The notes under the pieces: generated by a model
Databases searched by the model: none
What the model was told of the DNA's origin: nothing
Seen by the model: only the letters and a program-made list of their open reading frames with translations
Source of the DNA: Scytonema sp. UIC 10036
GTDB taxonomy: Bacteria; Cyanobacteriota; Cyanobacteriia; Cyanobacteriales; Nostocaceae
Assembly: GCF_009725235.1 (NCBI RefSeq)
Contig: NZ_WJFC01000053.1
Coordinates: 1 to 64,000 of the forward strand
DNA length: 64,000 bases
Direction: 5' to 3'
Position numbers and translations under genes: made by a program
Shown here: positions 46,154 to 55,462 of the stretch, in pieces
How positions within the stretch are numbered: position 1 is the stretch's first letter
Layout: every line of letters begins with the position of its first letter

Positions 46154-49081
46154 ATGGTGAAAATCCAACTTATGAGAATCTGCCCATCCCGGTTCTGGAC
46201 GTTTAGTGGAAATGTCTTGTTTTGGCTGTTAGCCTCATACCCCGTAACAGCACAAATTACCCCAGATACAACGCTTCCTGTCAATTCCACCGTTACACCT
46301 GAGGGGAACATTAGAGTCATTGAGGGAGGTACTCAACGGGGTGGCAATTTGTTCCATAGTTTTCGGGAGTTTTCGTTTTCCGTTCAAACTAGTGGTACTA
46401 CTGGAGACACTGCCTTTTTCAATAATGACTCGGCAGTGACAAATATCATTACGCGGGTAACAGGTGAGTCAACTTCTAACATAGATGGCATTATCCGAGC
46501 TAACGGCAGCACTACCAATTTGTTTTTTATCAACCCCAATGGCATCATTTTTGGACCAAATGCCCGTTTAGATATTAGGGGTTCGTTTGTAGCTAGTACA
46601 GCCGATAGTCTGAGGTTTGCTGATGGCACGGAATTTAGCGCGACCAATCCTCAAGCTACCCCGGTGTTAACAGTCAGTGTTCCTCTAGGGCTGCAATTTG
46701 GTTCAAATAGTGGAGAGATTGTTAATCGATCAACTCCTCCTGGTCTGGAAGTTGCTAGCGGAAAAACCTTGGCGCTGGTAGGTGGTAATGTGTCTTTACA
46801 GGGCGGCAATTTAACAGCAAGTGGAAGAATTGAGTTAGGTAGCGTTGGGACGGGTTTGGTTAATCTGACTGAGGTTCCACAAGGTTACGATTTGGGATAT
46901 TCGGGCGAGCAGAACTTTCTGGATATCGATCTCTCTGGTGGCGCACAGGTTAATGCTAACGGTGCGAGCGGCGGCAGTATTCAAGTACGGGGTAGGAACA
47001 TTAATCTTACGGGAGGTTCCGCAATTTTTTCTGGCACCTTAGGTGCAGGCACAGGAGGAACTCTGACAGTAAACGCGGCTGAGTTTGTCAACTTGAGAGA
47101 TGGCACTGAATTATCTACTTACACTGAAGGTACTGGGTCTGCTGGCAACTTAACACTCACAACTGAGAAGCTAACAGTTGAAAGTGGTGCTAGAATTGCT
47201 TCTGCCACCTTAGGTGCAGGCACAGGAGGAACTCTGACAGTAAACGCGGCTGCTGAGTCTGTCAACTTGAGTGGAGACGGCACTCTATTAACTACTTACA
47301 CTGAAGGTACTGGGTCTGCTGGCGACTTGACAATCAAAACTCGGACGCTAACAGTTAAAGATGGTGCATCTATACAAACTTTTACTCAGGGTTTGGGTCA
47401 AGCAGGAGATTTGCTGGTAACAGCAACCGATGCTGTAGAACTGTCAGGAACAACAACCGATGGTAGACCCAGCGGCTTGTTTGCTCAGGTCAGACCACAA
47501 GCAACAGGCAATGGTGGAAACCTAACGGTTGAAACTGGACGACTAACAATCCGAGATGGAGCAAATATAAATGCTTCAACTTTTGGGGCGGGTCGAGCCG
47601 GGGATGTACTAGTGAAAGCAAGTGATATAGAACTACAGGAGGTGGGGACAACACCTTCTAACGGACGATTTTCTAGTAGTGGCATTTATACTCAAGTCGA
47701 ACCGCAAGCCACAGGCAATGCAGGCACAGGAAATCTAACCATTGAAACCCAACGGCTAACTGTCGAGGGCGGAGCAAAGATATCCACGGCTACCTTTTCA
47801 AGGGGAAATGGCGGGGAATTGACCATAAACGCCACAGCTTCGATTATATTAAGCGGCGCTTCAGAACGTGCTACAGCCTCCCCTTTGGATACTAATCGCA
47901 GTGGCATTTTTGTTTCTGCTGAAGAAGGCGCTACGGGTAATGTGGGAAAATTGACTATAAACACTGGACAGTTGACTGTTGAAAATGGAGCCAAAATATC
48001 AGCGGATAATATAGGTTCAAGTCAAGAAACTACCCAGTCCGCTATAAATGTTAGGCAGTTATTTATTCGCGACGGAGGGCAGATCAGGTCAGGCTCATTT
48101 GCTTCTGGTGCAGGCGGAACGTTAAGTGTAAACGCTACCGAGTCTGTTTCTGTTATCGGTACAACAACCATTGATTCCACACAAGTTCCTAGTACCTTGT
48201 CTGCCGCAGCTACAGCTTCTGGAAAAGCTGGCAACTTAAATATTACAACCAGAAGATTGAATGTCCAAAATAGAGCAGAAGTGAGTGTGAGCGGCACAGG
48301 AACGGGATCGTCGGCTGGCAACTTGACTATTACGGCTAACGACATTCGCCTTAACGGAGGAAGACTCAGTGCGACAACCAACACCGGAGAAGAGGCGGCA
48401 AATATCAGGCTACAAAACGTAGATCTATTGTTGTTGCAAAATGGAAGTCTGATTTCTGCTACAGCTTCTGATGATGCCAACGGGGGGAACATCAATATTA
48501 ATGCTGCCAACGGTGTTGTTGTTGCCGTTCCTGGGGAAAACAATGATATCATTGCTCGTGCCTCTCAAGGTCGGGGTGGCGAAATTAACATCACCGCCTC
48601 TGGTATCTTCGGCATTGAGGAGCGAGAGCCAACATCACCCCGTACCAATGACATTAATGCTAGCTCAGATTTTGGCTTACCAGGTACAGTGATTATCAAC
48701 AGACCGGAGGTGGAACCAAACGAAGGGTTGCTGGAACTGCCCACAACCGTAGTAGATGCCTCCGGGCTAGTAGACACTGGCTGTGCTGCCTTGGCTGGTG
48801 CAGAGGGTAGTACCTTTTTCGTCACCGGACGCGGTGGATTGCCACCCAGCCCTGACGAACCCCTAAGTACTGATGTTCTGTGGTCAGATACTCGCATGGA
48901 CAAGACTACAGCACAGCGATCGCAAACTGTCACCACTGCGCCTGCTGCTAAGACTAATACACGTGCGATCGTACCTGCGACTGGTTGGGTATTTAACGGT
49001 AAAGGAGAAGTTACTCTCATTTCCCATGCCTCAGGTACCACTAGTTCGGCGTCTACTTCTGCTACCTGTTATCAACAGTAA
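46154..49081 (+). CDS. TpsA-type exoprotein (filamentous haemagglutinin N-terminal domain)
   Basis: A 975-residue secreted beta-helix protein. Signal peptide to about residue 36 (LASYPVTAQ). The TPS domain (about 37-290) has QITPDTTLPVNSTVTPEG, FHSFREFSF, NLFFINPNGIIFGPNARLD and SLRFADGTEF. The rest is Gly/Thr/Asn-rich repeats (TEGTGSAGNLTLTTEKLTV) that form a right-handed beta helix. The C-terminus has the usual cyanobacterial VDTGCAALAG and GRGGLPPSPDEPLS. Residues near 300-410 contain an in-frame 171-bp tandem duplication. Partner: TpsB at 42459. ATG 46154 or 46172 are both plausible starts; TTG 46148 is less likely. Confidence 0.9.
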   Translation: MVKIQLMRICPSRFWTFSGNVLFWLLASYPVTAQITPDTTLPVNSTVTPEGNIRVIEGGTQRGGNLFHSFREFSFSVQTSGTTGDTAFFNNDSAVTNIITRVTGESTSNIDGIIRANGSTTNLFFINPNGIIFGPNARLDIRGSFVASTADSLRFADGTEFSATNPQATPVLTVSVPLGLQFGSNSGEIVNRSTPPGLEVASGKTLALVGGNVSLQGGNLTASGRIELGSVGTGLVNLTEVPQGYDLGYSGEQNFLDIDLSGGAQVNANGASGGSIQVRGRNINLTGGSAIFSGTLGAGTGGTLTVNAAEFVNLRDGTELSTYTEGTGSAGNLTLTTEKLTVESGARIASATLGAGTGGTLTVNAAAESVNLSGDGTLLTTYTEGTGSAGDLTIKTRTLTVKDGASIQTFTQGLGQAGDLLVTATDAVELSGTTTDGRPSGLFAQVRPQATGNGGNLTVETGRLTIRDGANINASTFGAGRAGDVLVKASDIELQEVGTTPSNGRFSSSGIYTQVEPQATGNAGTGNLTIETQRLTVEGGAKISTATFSRGNGGELTINATASIILSGASERATASPLDTNRSGIFVSAEEGATGNVGKLTINTGQLTVENGAKISADNIGSSQETTQSAINVRQLFIRDGGQIRSGSFASGAGGTLSVNATESVSVIGTTTIDSTQVPSTLSAAATASGKAGNLNITTRRLNVQNRAEVSVSGTGTGSSAGNLTITANDIRLNGGRLSATTNTGEEAANIRLQNVDLLLLQNGSLISATASDDANGGNININAANGVVVAVPGENNDIIARASQGRGGEINITASGIFGIEEREPTSPRTNDINASSDFGLPGTVIINRPEVEPNEGLLELPTTVVDASGLVDTGCAALAGAEGSTFFVTGRGGLPPSPDEPLSTDVLWSDTRMDKTTAQRSQTVTTAPAAKTNTRAIVPATGWVFNGKGEVTLISHASGTTSSASTSATCYQQ

Positions 49082-49112
49082 AAAACAAGCTTACGGACAG
49101 TGTTTATGCAAA

Positions 49113-51264
49113 TCATTCGAGCGATCGTTGTTTCGCGCAACTAACAGAAGCCATTCCTACACTATTAGATGCATCAGAAATGAGAGTGACATTTCCTTGA
49201 TTATCAAATACCCAACCCGTCGCGGGATTGATTTTGATAACATCTGATTGAGGCTGTAGTTGAGTCACTGGTTTTTTCAGACTCTGCTGTTGTGATGTCA
49301 CGGCAGCTAAGCGAGTATCAGACCAGACAACATCAGTACTGAGGGGTTCGTCAGGACTCATTGGTAAACCACCGCGTCCGGTAATAGTAAACTCACTCAC
49401 GTTTTCATTAGCAAAGGCAGCACAGCCAGTGTCTACTAGCCCTGAGACATCAACTACAGCTGTAGGCAGTTCCAGCAAGCCTTGGGCTGGTTCAACCTCT
49501 GGTCTGTTGATAATTACTGTACCAGGGAAGCCAAATTCTGAACTGGCATTGATTTCACTGATATATTGATATTGATTTCTCCAGCATTCCCTGTATTACT
49601 TGTACCACTAATTATGCCCGCGCCTTCAATCTGAAAAGAATTTGCGGAAATATTGATTGTGCCAGCGTTCCCCATGCCAAATGTTTGAAAATTTAGCAAA
49701 GCTCCATTTTGGAATTTAAAAGAGTCTGAAACATTGATATTAATTGTGCCAGCATTCCCTGTATTAGTCGTGAAGCTATTGACTTGAGAACTATCAATCA
49801 GCAAAGAGTTTGCACGAATGCTGATGTTTCCACCATTGCTGGCTCCAAATGTATTAGTGTTTATACCTGATTCATTTAAAAGTTCCAAAGAACCTTCAAC
49901 GTTAATTTTGATTTCCCCTGGTGAATTGTCGTTAAAAATACGACTCAGTATACCACCTTTGCTTTCCATCCTTAGAGAATTTGCACGAATGTCTATTGTC
50001 CCGGCCTTCCCTTTTTCACTCTTTGCGTCAGTTTGTATACCAAAAGACTTCATTATCATTGGGCCTGCAACGTTAATATCGATCTCTCCAGCATCTCCTG
50101 TGCTTCCAAAGTCTGCTTGACTACCCATCCCTCCATTTTCTAACTGCAAAGAATTTGCTACTATGTTGATTCTACCTGCGTTCCCTTGACTATAAGTATT
50201 CGTATTCAGACCCGCTCTGAATGTCAAAGAGTCTGCATTAATTTGGATAACTCCTGCATTCCCCGTGCTCTGTTCGTTTGCAGTGCTTACCCCACTGTTA
50301 TTCTCAACCGTCATATTTTTGGCGTTTAGTCTAATGATTCCGCCATTCCCTGCACCATAGGTATTAGAGCTGATATTAGATTGATTGATAACTAAAGAGT
50401 CGCCTTTTATACTGATTCCTCCCCCATCTCTGTTGCCCTGGTTATCAGCTAGCACAAGCGATCGCTCAGCCAGACTGATGTTCCTACCTGCGATCGCAAT
50501 CTCCCCACCACCATCTCCTGTCGTACTTACAAACGATTTTCCTGAAACCTGAATGTCGCCAAAACTAGTGATATTTTCATCACTCAACTTCCAAGGTTGT
50601 TGAAAGTTTACAGACCGATCGCTGCTAAACTTTGCCCGGATTTGACAAACAATCCCTCTCTGAGGGTGTCAACTCTGCCACGGGGTAGCTTAGTAATCTC
50701 TTCAATATCATGTCCCACTCCCTTGAGTGTAATGGTTCCTGGATTGGAACCAAATTGCAACCCGGTTGGAACGCTGACTGTTAACAGGGGAGTTGCAACA
50801 GAAGACGTTGCACTAAATACCGTGCCATCTTCAAATCTGAGACTGTTAGCAGTGCTTGCAATAACCGAACCACCTATATTTAATCGGGCATTATTACCAA
50901 AAACAATTCCATTGGGATTGATTAAAAATAAGTTCGCTGTGCCGTTGGCTCGAATCAATCCATCTATATTAGAGAGCGATCCACCTGTGACCCTGCTAAT
51001 AATGTTTTGAATGTCAACAGTATTATTAAATCTTGCTTCGTTACCAATAGGAACGGAAAACTCTTGGAAACTGTGGAAGAGATTATTGCCTGCTTGTGTT
51101 CCGCCTGTAATATTGATAGTGCTCCCATCTGGTGTGACGATAGAATTATTAGGCAAAGTACTATCAGGAGTGATTTGAGCAACAGCGCTCGTTGCCCATA
51201 AAGCACCGCTTACCACCATCCTCAATACACAACCAAAACGCACGCTCGCCATAGCAACCCCCAA
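49113..51264 (-). pseudogene. Second tpsA, broken by two frameshifts
   Basis: A haemagglutinin-like exoprotein gene in three frames. Part 1 (51264-50608) has the signal peptide and TPS domain ([35 protein letters not shown]). Near 50604-50612 the frame shifts after LAAIG; the next frame continues NFQQPWKLSDENITSFG. Part 2 (to 49514) is beta-helix repeats (SNTGNAGEIN). Near 49560-49568 a second shift, probably with a deletion, leads to SEINASSEFGFPG, then the C-terminus LELPTAVVDVSGLVDTGC (49478-49113). It is convergent with the intact tpsA. Unlikely to be functional unless the shifts are sequencing errors. Confidence 0.85.
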
Positions 51265-51352
51265 CGCCTGCTCGCAGTACAGCCACTATTCAGTAAACCA
51301 TAACTGACGGCGGTTGCTTATGTCCTATGTGTTTCTTAGTTTTGGTTGACAC

Positions 51353-52030
51353 TCAGCGTCTTCCCGATGTTGCCTGCGATTGAAAAGAGTGATACATAGT
51401 ATCTTCTGGAGCAAGACGAATAGCTGTGTTATAATCTGCCATTGCTTTTAATCTCTCCCCGACTTCGTAGTAAAGTTGACTGCGCCAAAGGTAGAAAAGG
51501 GCGTTGTCAGGAAGGAGATTAATCGCTTGGGTATAATCCTCAAGCGCTCCATATTTATCTCCTAAATGGCTGCGACGAAAGTTAGCCCGTTTAGTGTAAA
51601 GGTAAGCATCTTGGGGATGAATGCGAATAGCATTATTCAATTGAGCCAGCGTTTGGTCATCTTTTTGTTTAATTTCAAGGTATGTAGCAGAACCAATCTG
51701 TGCATTACCCGATATGGTGGAGTCTTCCCTAGCCTTGGGCAAATCTTCTTTTCTATACTGAGAACCTGTAGTGCTTGAAGAAGGTTTGCCTGAGTTGAGA
51801 GCTTTACACACTACACAAACAGTTGAGCTAAGGGCGAAGATAACTCCAGCGGCAACAAGTATTCCCGCGAGATCGTACCCGATACTTTTATCAGAGTGGT
51901 AAAAGTAATTTGCACCTTTACCGAGAGAATTTTCTACAACTTGAGTGGATTGTGCAGACTGGAGAGCACTTGTAGCTGCTAGCCCTGGTACATTCAGCAC
52001 TAGTCCTGTAGCAAGGATTGTTTTCTTCAT
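51353..52030 (-). CDS. TPR protein with N-terminal membrane anchor
   Basis: A 225-residue protein from ATG 52030. A signal peptide or signal anchor lies at 1-22 (KKTILATGLVLNVPGLAATSA) and a second hydrophobic segment at about 50-78 (YDLAGILVAAGVIFALSSTVCVVC). The C-terminal half has three TPR units (IRIHPQDAYLYTKRANFRRS, YTQAINLLPDNALFYLWRS, YNTAIRLAPEDTMYH). It is a protein-binding scaffold with unknown partner. It lies upstream of the broken tpsA on the same strand, 88 bp away, so it may belong to the secretion locus. Confidence 0.75.
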   Translation of the reverse strand: MKKTILATGLVLNVPGLAATSALQSAQSTQVVENSLGKGANYFYHSDKSIGYDLAGILVAAGVIFALSSTVCVVCKALNSGKPSSSTTGSQYRKEDLPKAREDSTISGNAQIGSATYLEIKQKDDQTLAQLNNAIRIHPQDAYLYTKRANFRRSHLGDKYGALEDYTQAINLLPDNALFYLWRSQLYYEVGERLKAMADYNTAIRLAPEDTMYHSFQSQATSGRR

Positions 52031-52202
52031 GATTTGGTTGACTCCACTCCAATGCACAGATTTTTCTTATGGTAAATTATTGGTAACATAAATAAAAGTA
52101 ATAATTTTGATGGAAAAATTGTTTAACTATACTACCTAAGTATACTGACTTCTCCTTGGCGGCGAAGCACTTTGTGTACTTTTAGATTGCGTTCATATTT
52201 CC

Positions 52203-52379
52203 TTATACATTCCCACCTTGGAGAATTACAGAATCGGGCATTTCCTGCGTCTGACGCTGCTGATAACCCCATTTCATCCAGTCAGTAAAAGCTTTGATTG
52301 CAGCAGCTAAAGCATCTCGAACGTTTGCTAGAGCCTAATAAACCGTATTTCCCTCAATAACTAGTTCTGGTAGTAGGGG
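52203..52379 (-). pseudogene. hicB remnant with an in-frame stop
   Basis: PLLPELVIEGNTVY, TAG, then ALANVRDALAA in one frame matches the hicB at 37511 almost residue for residue. The 5' end is missing and the tail (AIKAFTDWMKWGYQQRQ) is unlike the other copy. The TAG is at 52335-52337. Confidence 0.7.
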
Positions 52380-52606
52380 ATCGCCGCAGGCGGGAGCATT
52401 GCAAGACTTGGGTGGAAAAATGTTATCCGAGCAGTATTTTCACGAGACTCATAACATTCTGCTATATTATACAGAAAGTATAAATTTAGTATATTATCTA
52501 TATAATGTCAATCTACTTCGAGTTTGACATTTTAGCTAATAGGTGAATATTGGAATAAATCGGAATAATCGCTATATAATAGATAAAGAACGATTATTCG
52601 GAAATT

Positions 52607-53236
52607 ATGCCATATATTACACCTCAAGAGGCATCAAGAATTACTGGGTTTCATACAAAAACTTTAGCTAATTGGGCAGAAGAAGGTAAGATAACTTATA
52701 TTAAATCTGCATCTGGACATAGACGTTACGATCTAACTACTCTCAAGAAAATGATTGGGGAAGATGAGAGAGCAGTTGTCCTGTATGCTAGAGTCTCTAC
52801 TCATTCTCAAAAAGCTGATTTACAGACTCAAATTGACTTTCTCAGAATGAATTGCGGCGAGAGCGAAGTCATTTCAGAAATTGGTTCAGGATGAAATTTT
52901 AAACGACGTAAATTACTCTCCATCCTAGAGCGAGTAATCAAAGGGGAAGTTAAGGAAATAGTAGTAGCTTATCATGACAGACTTAGCCGTTTTGGATTTG
53001 ATTTGATTGTTTGGCTATGCGCTCAATTTGATTGTAAAGTTACCGTACTGAATGAGTCTAAATTATCTCCACAGCAGGAATTAGTCCAAGATATCTTGAC
53101 AATCCTACACTCATTCAGTGCTAAGCTGTATTTTCTCCGTAAATACGAGAAAAGCATTCGTAAGACTGCTGTCAAGGAGTCTACTCAAGATGAAGATTCT
53201 GTAAAGCTGGCTGATATTTCTGAAAAGGACAACTAG
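52607..53236 (+). pseudogene. IS607-family serine recombinase TnpA, interrupted by one TGA
   Basis: One continuous frame of 210 codons with a single internal TGA (52892-52894). The first 95 residues carry the MerR-like HTH (ITPQEASRITGFHTKTLANWAEEG) and the resolvase start with catalytic Ser in LYARVSTHSQK. After the stop the frame resumes without shift: NFKRRKLLSILERVIKGEV, AYHDRLSRFGFDLI and FDCKVTVLNE, all family-typical. No canonical restart with a good ribosome site follows. Either a nonsense mutation has disabled it or TGA is read through. Confidence 0.85.
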
Positions 53237-53272
53237 AGATGGTATACTATTGATAGTTGCTAATAAAAGGAG

Positions 53273-54763
53273 GTGATGACGAGAATGGCAAATAAGAAAA
53301 CTCGGAGAAAAAAGGGACATATTGAGTCTCAAAAAACAATTAAGCTATGGGTAGTAGATGATGTGTCATACAAAGACAATATTGCCAATTACATTATCTC
53401 TACTCACAAGAAGTACGCAGAAGTTACTAATTTTTATGCAGACATTCTGCTCGCCGATCTCTCCTTACTCGAAACCAGATCCGATGACTTATATGTCGTT
53501 CTAGAAGGACTAACAATTAGAAACAAGAATCGAGCAGAAGTTCAATTTCCCATGCTTGATGATGTTCCATCTGATATGCGTCGGGCTTGCATAAAGAAAG
53601 CATTTGGAGTTGTTAAGTCTTGGTATTCTAATTACAAAAAGTGGGAAATTAAGAAAGAGAAGAAACTAGCGCTAGGCAAGAAGTTTACCGATAGACCCCC
53701 AGTTCCGCCTAGAGATTATAGTCAAATGCATCCTGTCCTTTATTCTGGGATGTACAAAGACTTCGATGGCACATCCATTGTTCTAAAGTTATGGACTGGT
53801 ACATCGTGGGCATGGATTAAGCAACCTATTAACTTGAGCGGACAATCTTTACCTAATGGTTGGAATTGGGGTTCACCAACTTTAGTTTTAAAAGATAAAC
53901 TTCACTTGCACTTTCCCATTATCAAACAAATACCAAGTCCAGGAAAGATTAAAGAGCAAGCACAAAACCCAGATGGAATCACTATTTGTTCAGTTGATTT
54001 AAATCTTGATGGTACTGTAGCAGTAGCAAGCATTCTAAGTTCCGACGGTACGGGCAACGTTGAAGAGTTAGCCACTCTGTTTGTGAATGGAAACGACGCC
54101 ATCCAACATCGTAGGAAGCGCGAACTCGGACGTATTGCTAAAGCTTACTCACGTACTAACAAAGGTTTTGGTAGTACTAAAGAAGGTGATTGTTCTCAAC
54201 GGTTCAAAAAAATAAAGAATCGAGATAATTACGAATCACATCGTATTAGTAAACGGTTAGTGCAGTTTGCACATAAGCATGGAGCGACAGTTATAGTATT
54301 TGAATGCTTGACAAATTTAAAACCAAGCAAAGCAAAATATAGCCGTCGTAGCAACCAAAAACGTGCTTATTGGCTCAAGTCAAAAATCGTTAGCAGAACT
54401 AAATACAAAGCTTTCCAAATGTATGGAATTCTTACCTCTTTAGTTAGTCCTAAAAATACCAGTAGAGAGTGTGCATACTGTCAGAGTAAAGTTTCTAGGC
54501 ATCAGTTGCAGTTAACTAACTCCTCTGCCTTTCTGCTTAATCAAGTCATACTTCAAGTAAATCTTGGGGAAGTTATTTATTTGAATGGTGCGCCGCATTA
54601 CCTATGTCTTAAAAATGCCAATCATCAAGGGAATGCCGACTTGAATGCATCCAGAAATGTTGGGTTAAAGTTCCTACGCAGGTACTTGAAAAACCCAAAG
54701 ATAATGACGAAAAGCCCCGTGAATGGTGCATTCCATAAGGGAACCATTCCATTGGTCGTCTGA
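53273..54763 (+). CDS. Large TnpB-family RNA-guided nuclease of the IS607 element
   Basis: A 496-residue TnpB-like protein. RuvC-like residues: Asp in ICSVDLNLDGTVA (near 242), Glu in VIVFECLTNL (near 344) and Asp in GNADLNASRNVG (near 458). The zinc ribbon is atypical: CAYC is present, but the second pair reads HYLCLKNANH with one Cys, and an insertion of about 40 residues separates them. The N-terminal half has basic helices for nucleic-acid binding. GGAGGTGATG precedes the start; ATG 53273 overlaps that site and ATG 53285 is an alternative. It is read in the same direction as tnpA. Confidence 0.85.
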   Translation: MMTRMANKKTRRKKGHIESQKTIKLWVVDDVSYKDNIANYIISTHKKYAEVTNFYADILLADLSLLETRSDDLYVVLEGLTIRNKNRAEVQFPMLDDVPSDMRRACIKKAFGVVKSWYSNYKKWEIKKEKKLALGKKFTDRPPVPPRDYSQMHPVLYSGMYKDFDGTSIVLKLWTGTSWAWIKQPINLSGQSLPNGWNWGSPTLVLKDKLHLHFPIIKQIPSPGKIKEQAQNPDGITICSVDLNLDGTVAVASILSSDGTGNVEELATLFVNGNDAIQHRRKRELGRIAKAYSRTNKGFGSTKEGDCSQRFKKIKNRDNYESHRISKRLVQFAHKHGATVIVFECLTNLKPSKAKYSRRSNQKRAYWLKSKIVSRTKYKAFQMYGILTSLVSPKNTSRECAYCQSKVSRHQLQLTNSSAFLLNQVILQVNLGEVIYLNGAPHYLCLKNANHQGNADLNASRNVGLKFLRRYLKNPKIMTKSPVNGAFHKGTIPLVV

Positions 54764-54948
54764 AAAGGCGGGGTTAGGTTAAAATCCATCGTTGCTCGGC
54801 GGCTCCTTGCTTTGATTTTAACTTAGGGTCAGTGGCGCTACCCATCTGGTTCTAAAGACTTGAAACTTTTATAAGGGCTGAGAGCAAGCCTCTCAAATGC
54901 TGAGTTTAAGCGGATTCAAAGAGCCAGAGAAAGAGTTGGAAATTTTGA

Positions 54949-55242
54949 TTTAAGCCGTTATTTCGGAATTATCCCAATTTCCCGTGTCACGATAGCAAAA
55001 GTCAGTCAAACAAAGAAAAGCACGGCATTGATTTCATTGAAGCGCAGGTGTTATGGAACGATACGAACAGAATCGAGATTCCTGCCAGAACGCAAGACGA
55101 ACCAAGGTTCTTGGTCATAGGCATAATCGAAGAAAAGACATGGTCAGCGGTGATTACCTACCGTGAAGAACGAATACGAATCATTTCGGTAAGGCGTGCT
55201 CGAAAAGAAGAGGCGGAGATTTATGAAGGCAGAAGAATTTGA
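54949..55242 (+). CDS. brnT: BrnT-type toxin, 5' end probably lost to the IS607 insertion
   Basis: The open frame runs from 54949 and reads HDSKSQSNKEKHGIDFIEAQ, VLWNDTNRIEIPA, then RFLVIGIIEEK, RIRIISVRRARKEE, the BrnT RNase pattern (KHG.DF.EA, ER.RIISARRA). No ATG, GTG or TTG occurs in frame before GTG 55048, which lies after the conserved KHGIDF. The first few codons and ribosome site appear to have been replaced by the end of the IS607 element. A GTG-55048 product would lack the N-terminal strand and is probably inactive. Antitoxin brnA follows and overlaps. Confidence 0.75.
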   Translation, partial: FKPLFRNYPNFPCHDSKSQSNKEKHGIDFIEAQVLWNDTNRIEIPARTQDEPRFLVIGIIEEKTWSAVITYREERIRIISVRRARKEEAEIYEGRRI

Positions 55243-55459
55243 TGAGAAGTTCGATAGGAATGAAGACGTGACCGAGTTTCTAAATCTGTCCGAAGCAAGG
55301 CGTCCGGGACACGAGCAGAAACGGGTTAATGTCGATTTTCCGCTATGGATGATCGAGGCATTGGATCGCGAAGCCAGCAGACTCGGCGTTACTCGTCAAT
55401 CCATCATAAAGGTGTGGCTCGCAGAGCGGCTTGAGCGTAGTGTACACTACCTTTCTTAA
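55223..55459 (+). CDS. brnA: BrnA-type antitoxin
   Basis: A 78-residue CopG/RHH-like antitoxin. The N-terminal FDEKFDRNEDVTEFLNLSEARRPG likely binds toxin; the C-terminal VNVDFPLWMIEALDREASRLGVTRQSIIK-type segment (strand-helix-helix) binds DNA. ATG 55223 has GGAG 4 nt upstream and overlaps the brnT end by 20 nt; an in-frame TTG/ATG at 55196 lies well inside brnT. It appears intact although its toxin has lost its start. Confidence 0.83.
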   Translation: MKAEEFDEKFDRNEDVTEFLNLSEARRPGHEQKRVNVDFPLWMIEALDREASRLGVTRQSIIKVWLAERLERSVHYLS

Positions 55460-55462
55460 TTT

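Larger units (their letters stand above)
52540..54985 (+). mobile_element. IS607-type element (serine recombinase + TnpB)
   Basis: Carries a tnpA serine recombinase with an in-frame stop and a large tnpB. Ends are approximate. Sequences TCGGAATAATCG (52560), CGATTATTCGGA (52591) and TTTCGGAATTAT (54961) recur near both ends and may be recombinase-binding motifs. The right end abuts the brnT frame, which lacks its start codon. A structured spacer 54764-54940 after tnpB may include its omega RNA. Confidence 0.65.

Noticed and set aside
47485..49041. Several long open frames on the minus strand opposite the tpsA gene (47485-47685, 47692-47994, 48022-48552, 48565-49041)
   Set aside because: They mirror the repetitive Gly/Thr/Asn codons of tpsA, have Pro/Ser/Val-rich products unlike real proteins, and no ribosome sites.
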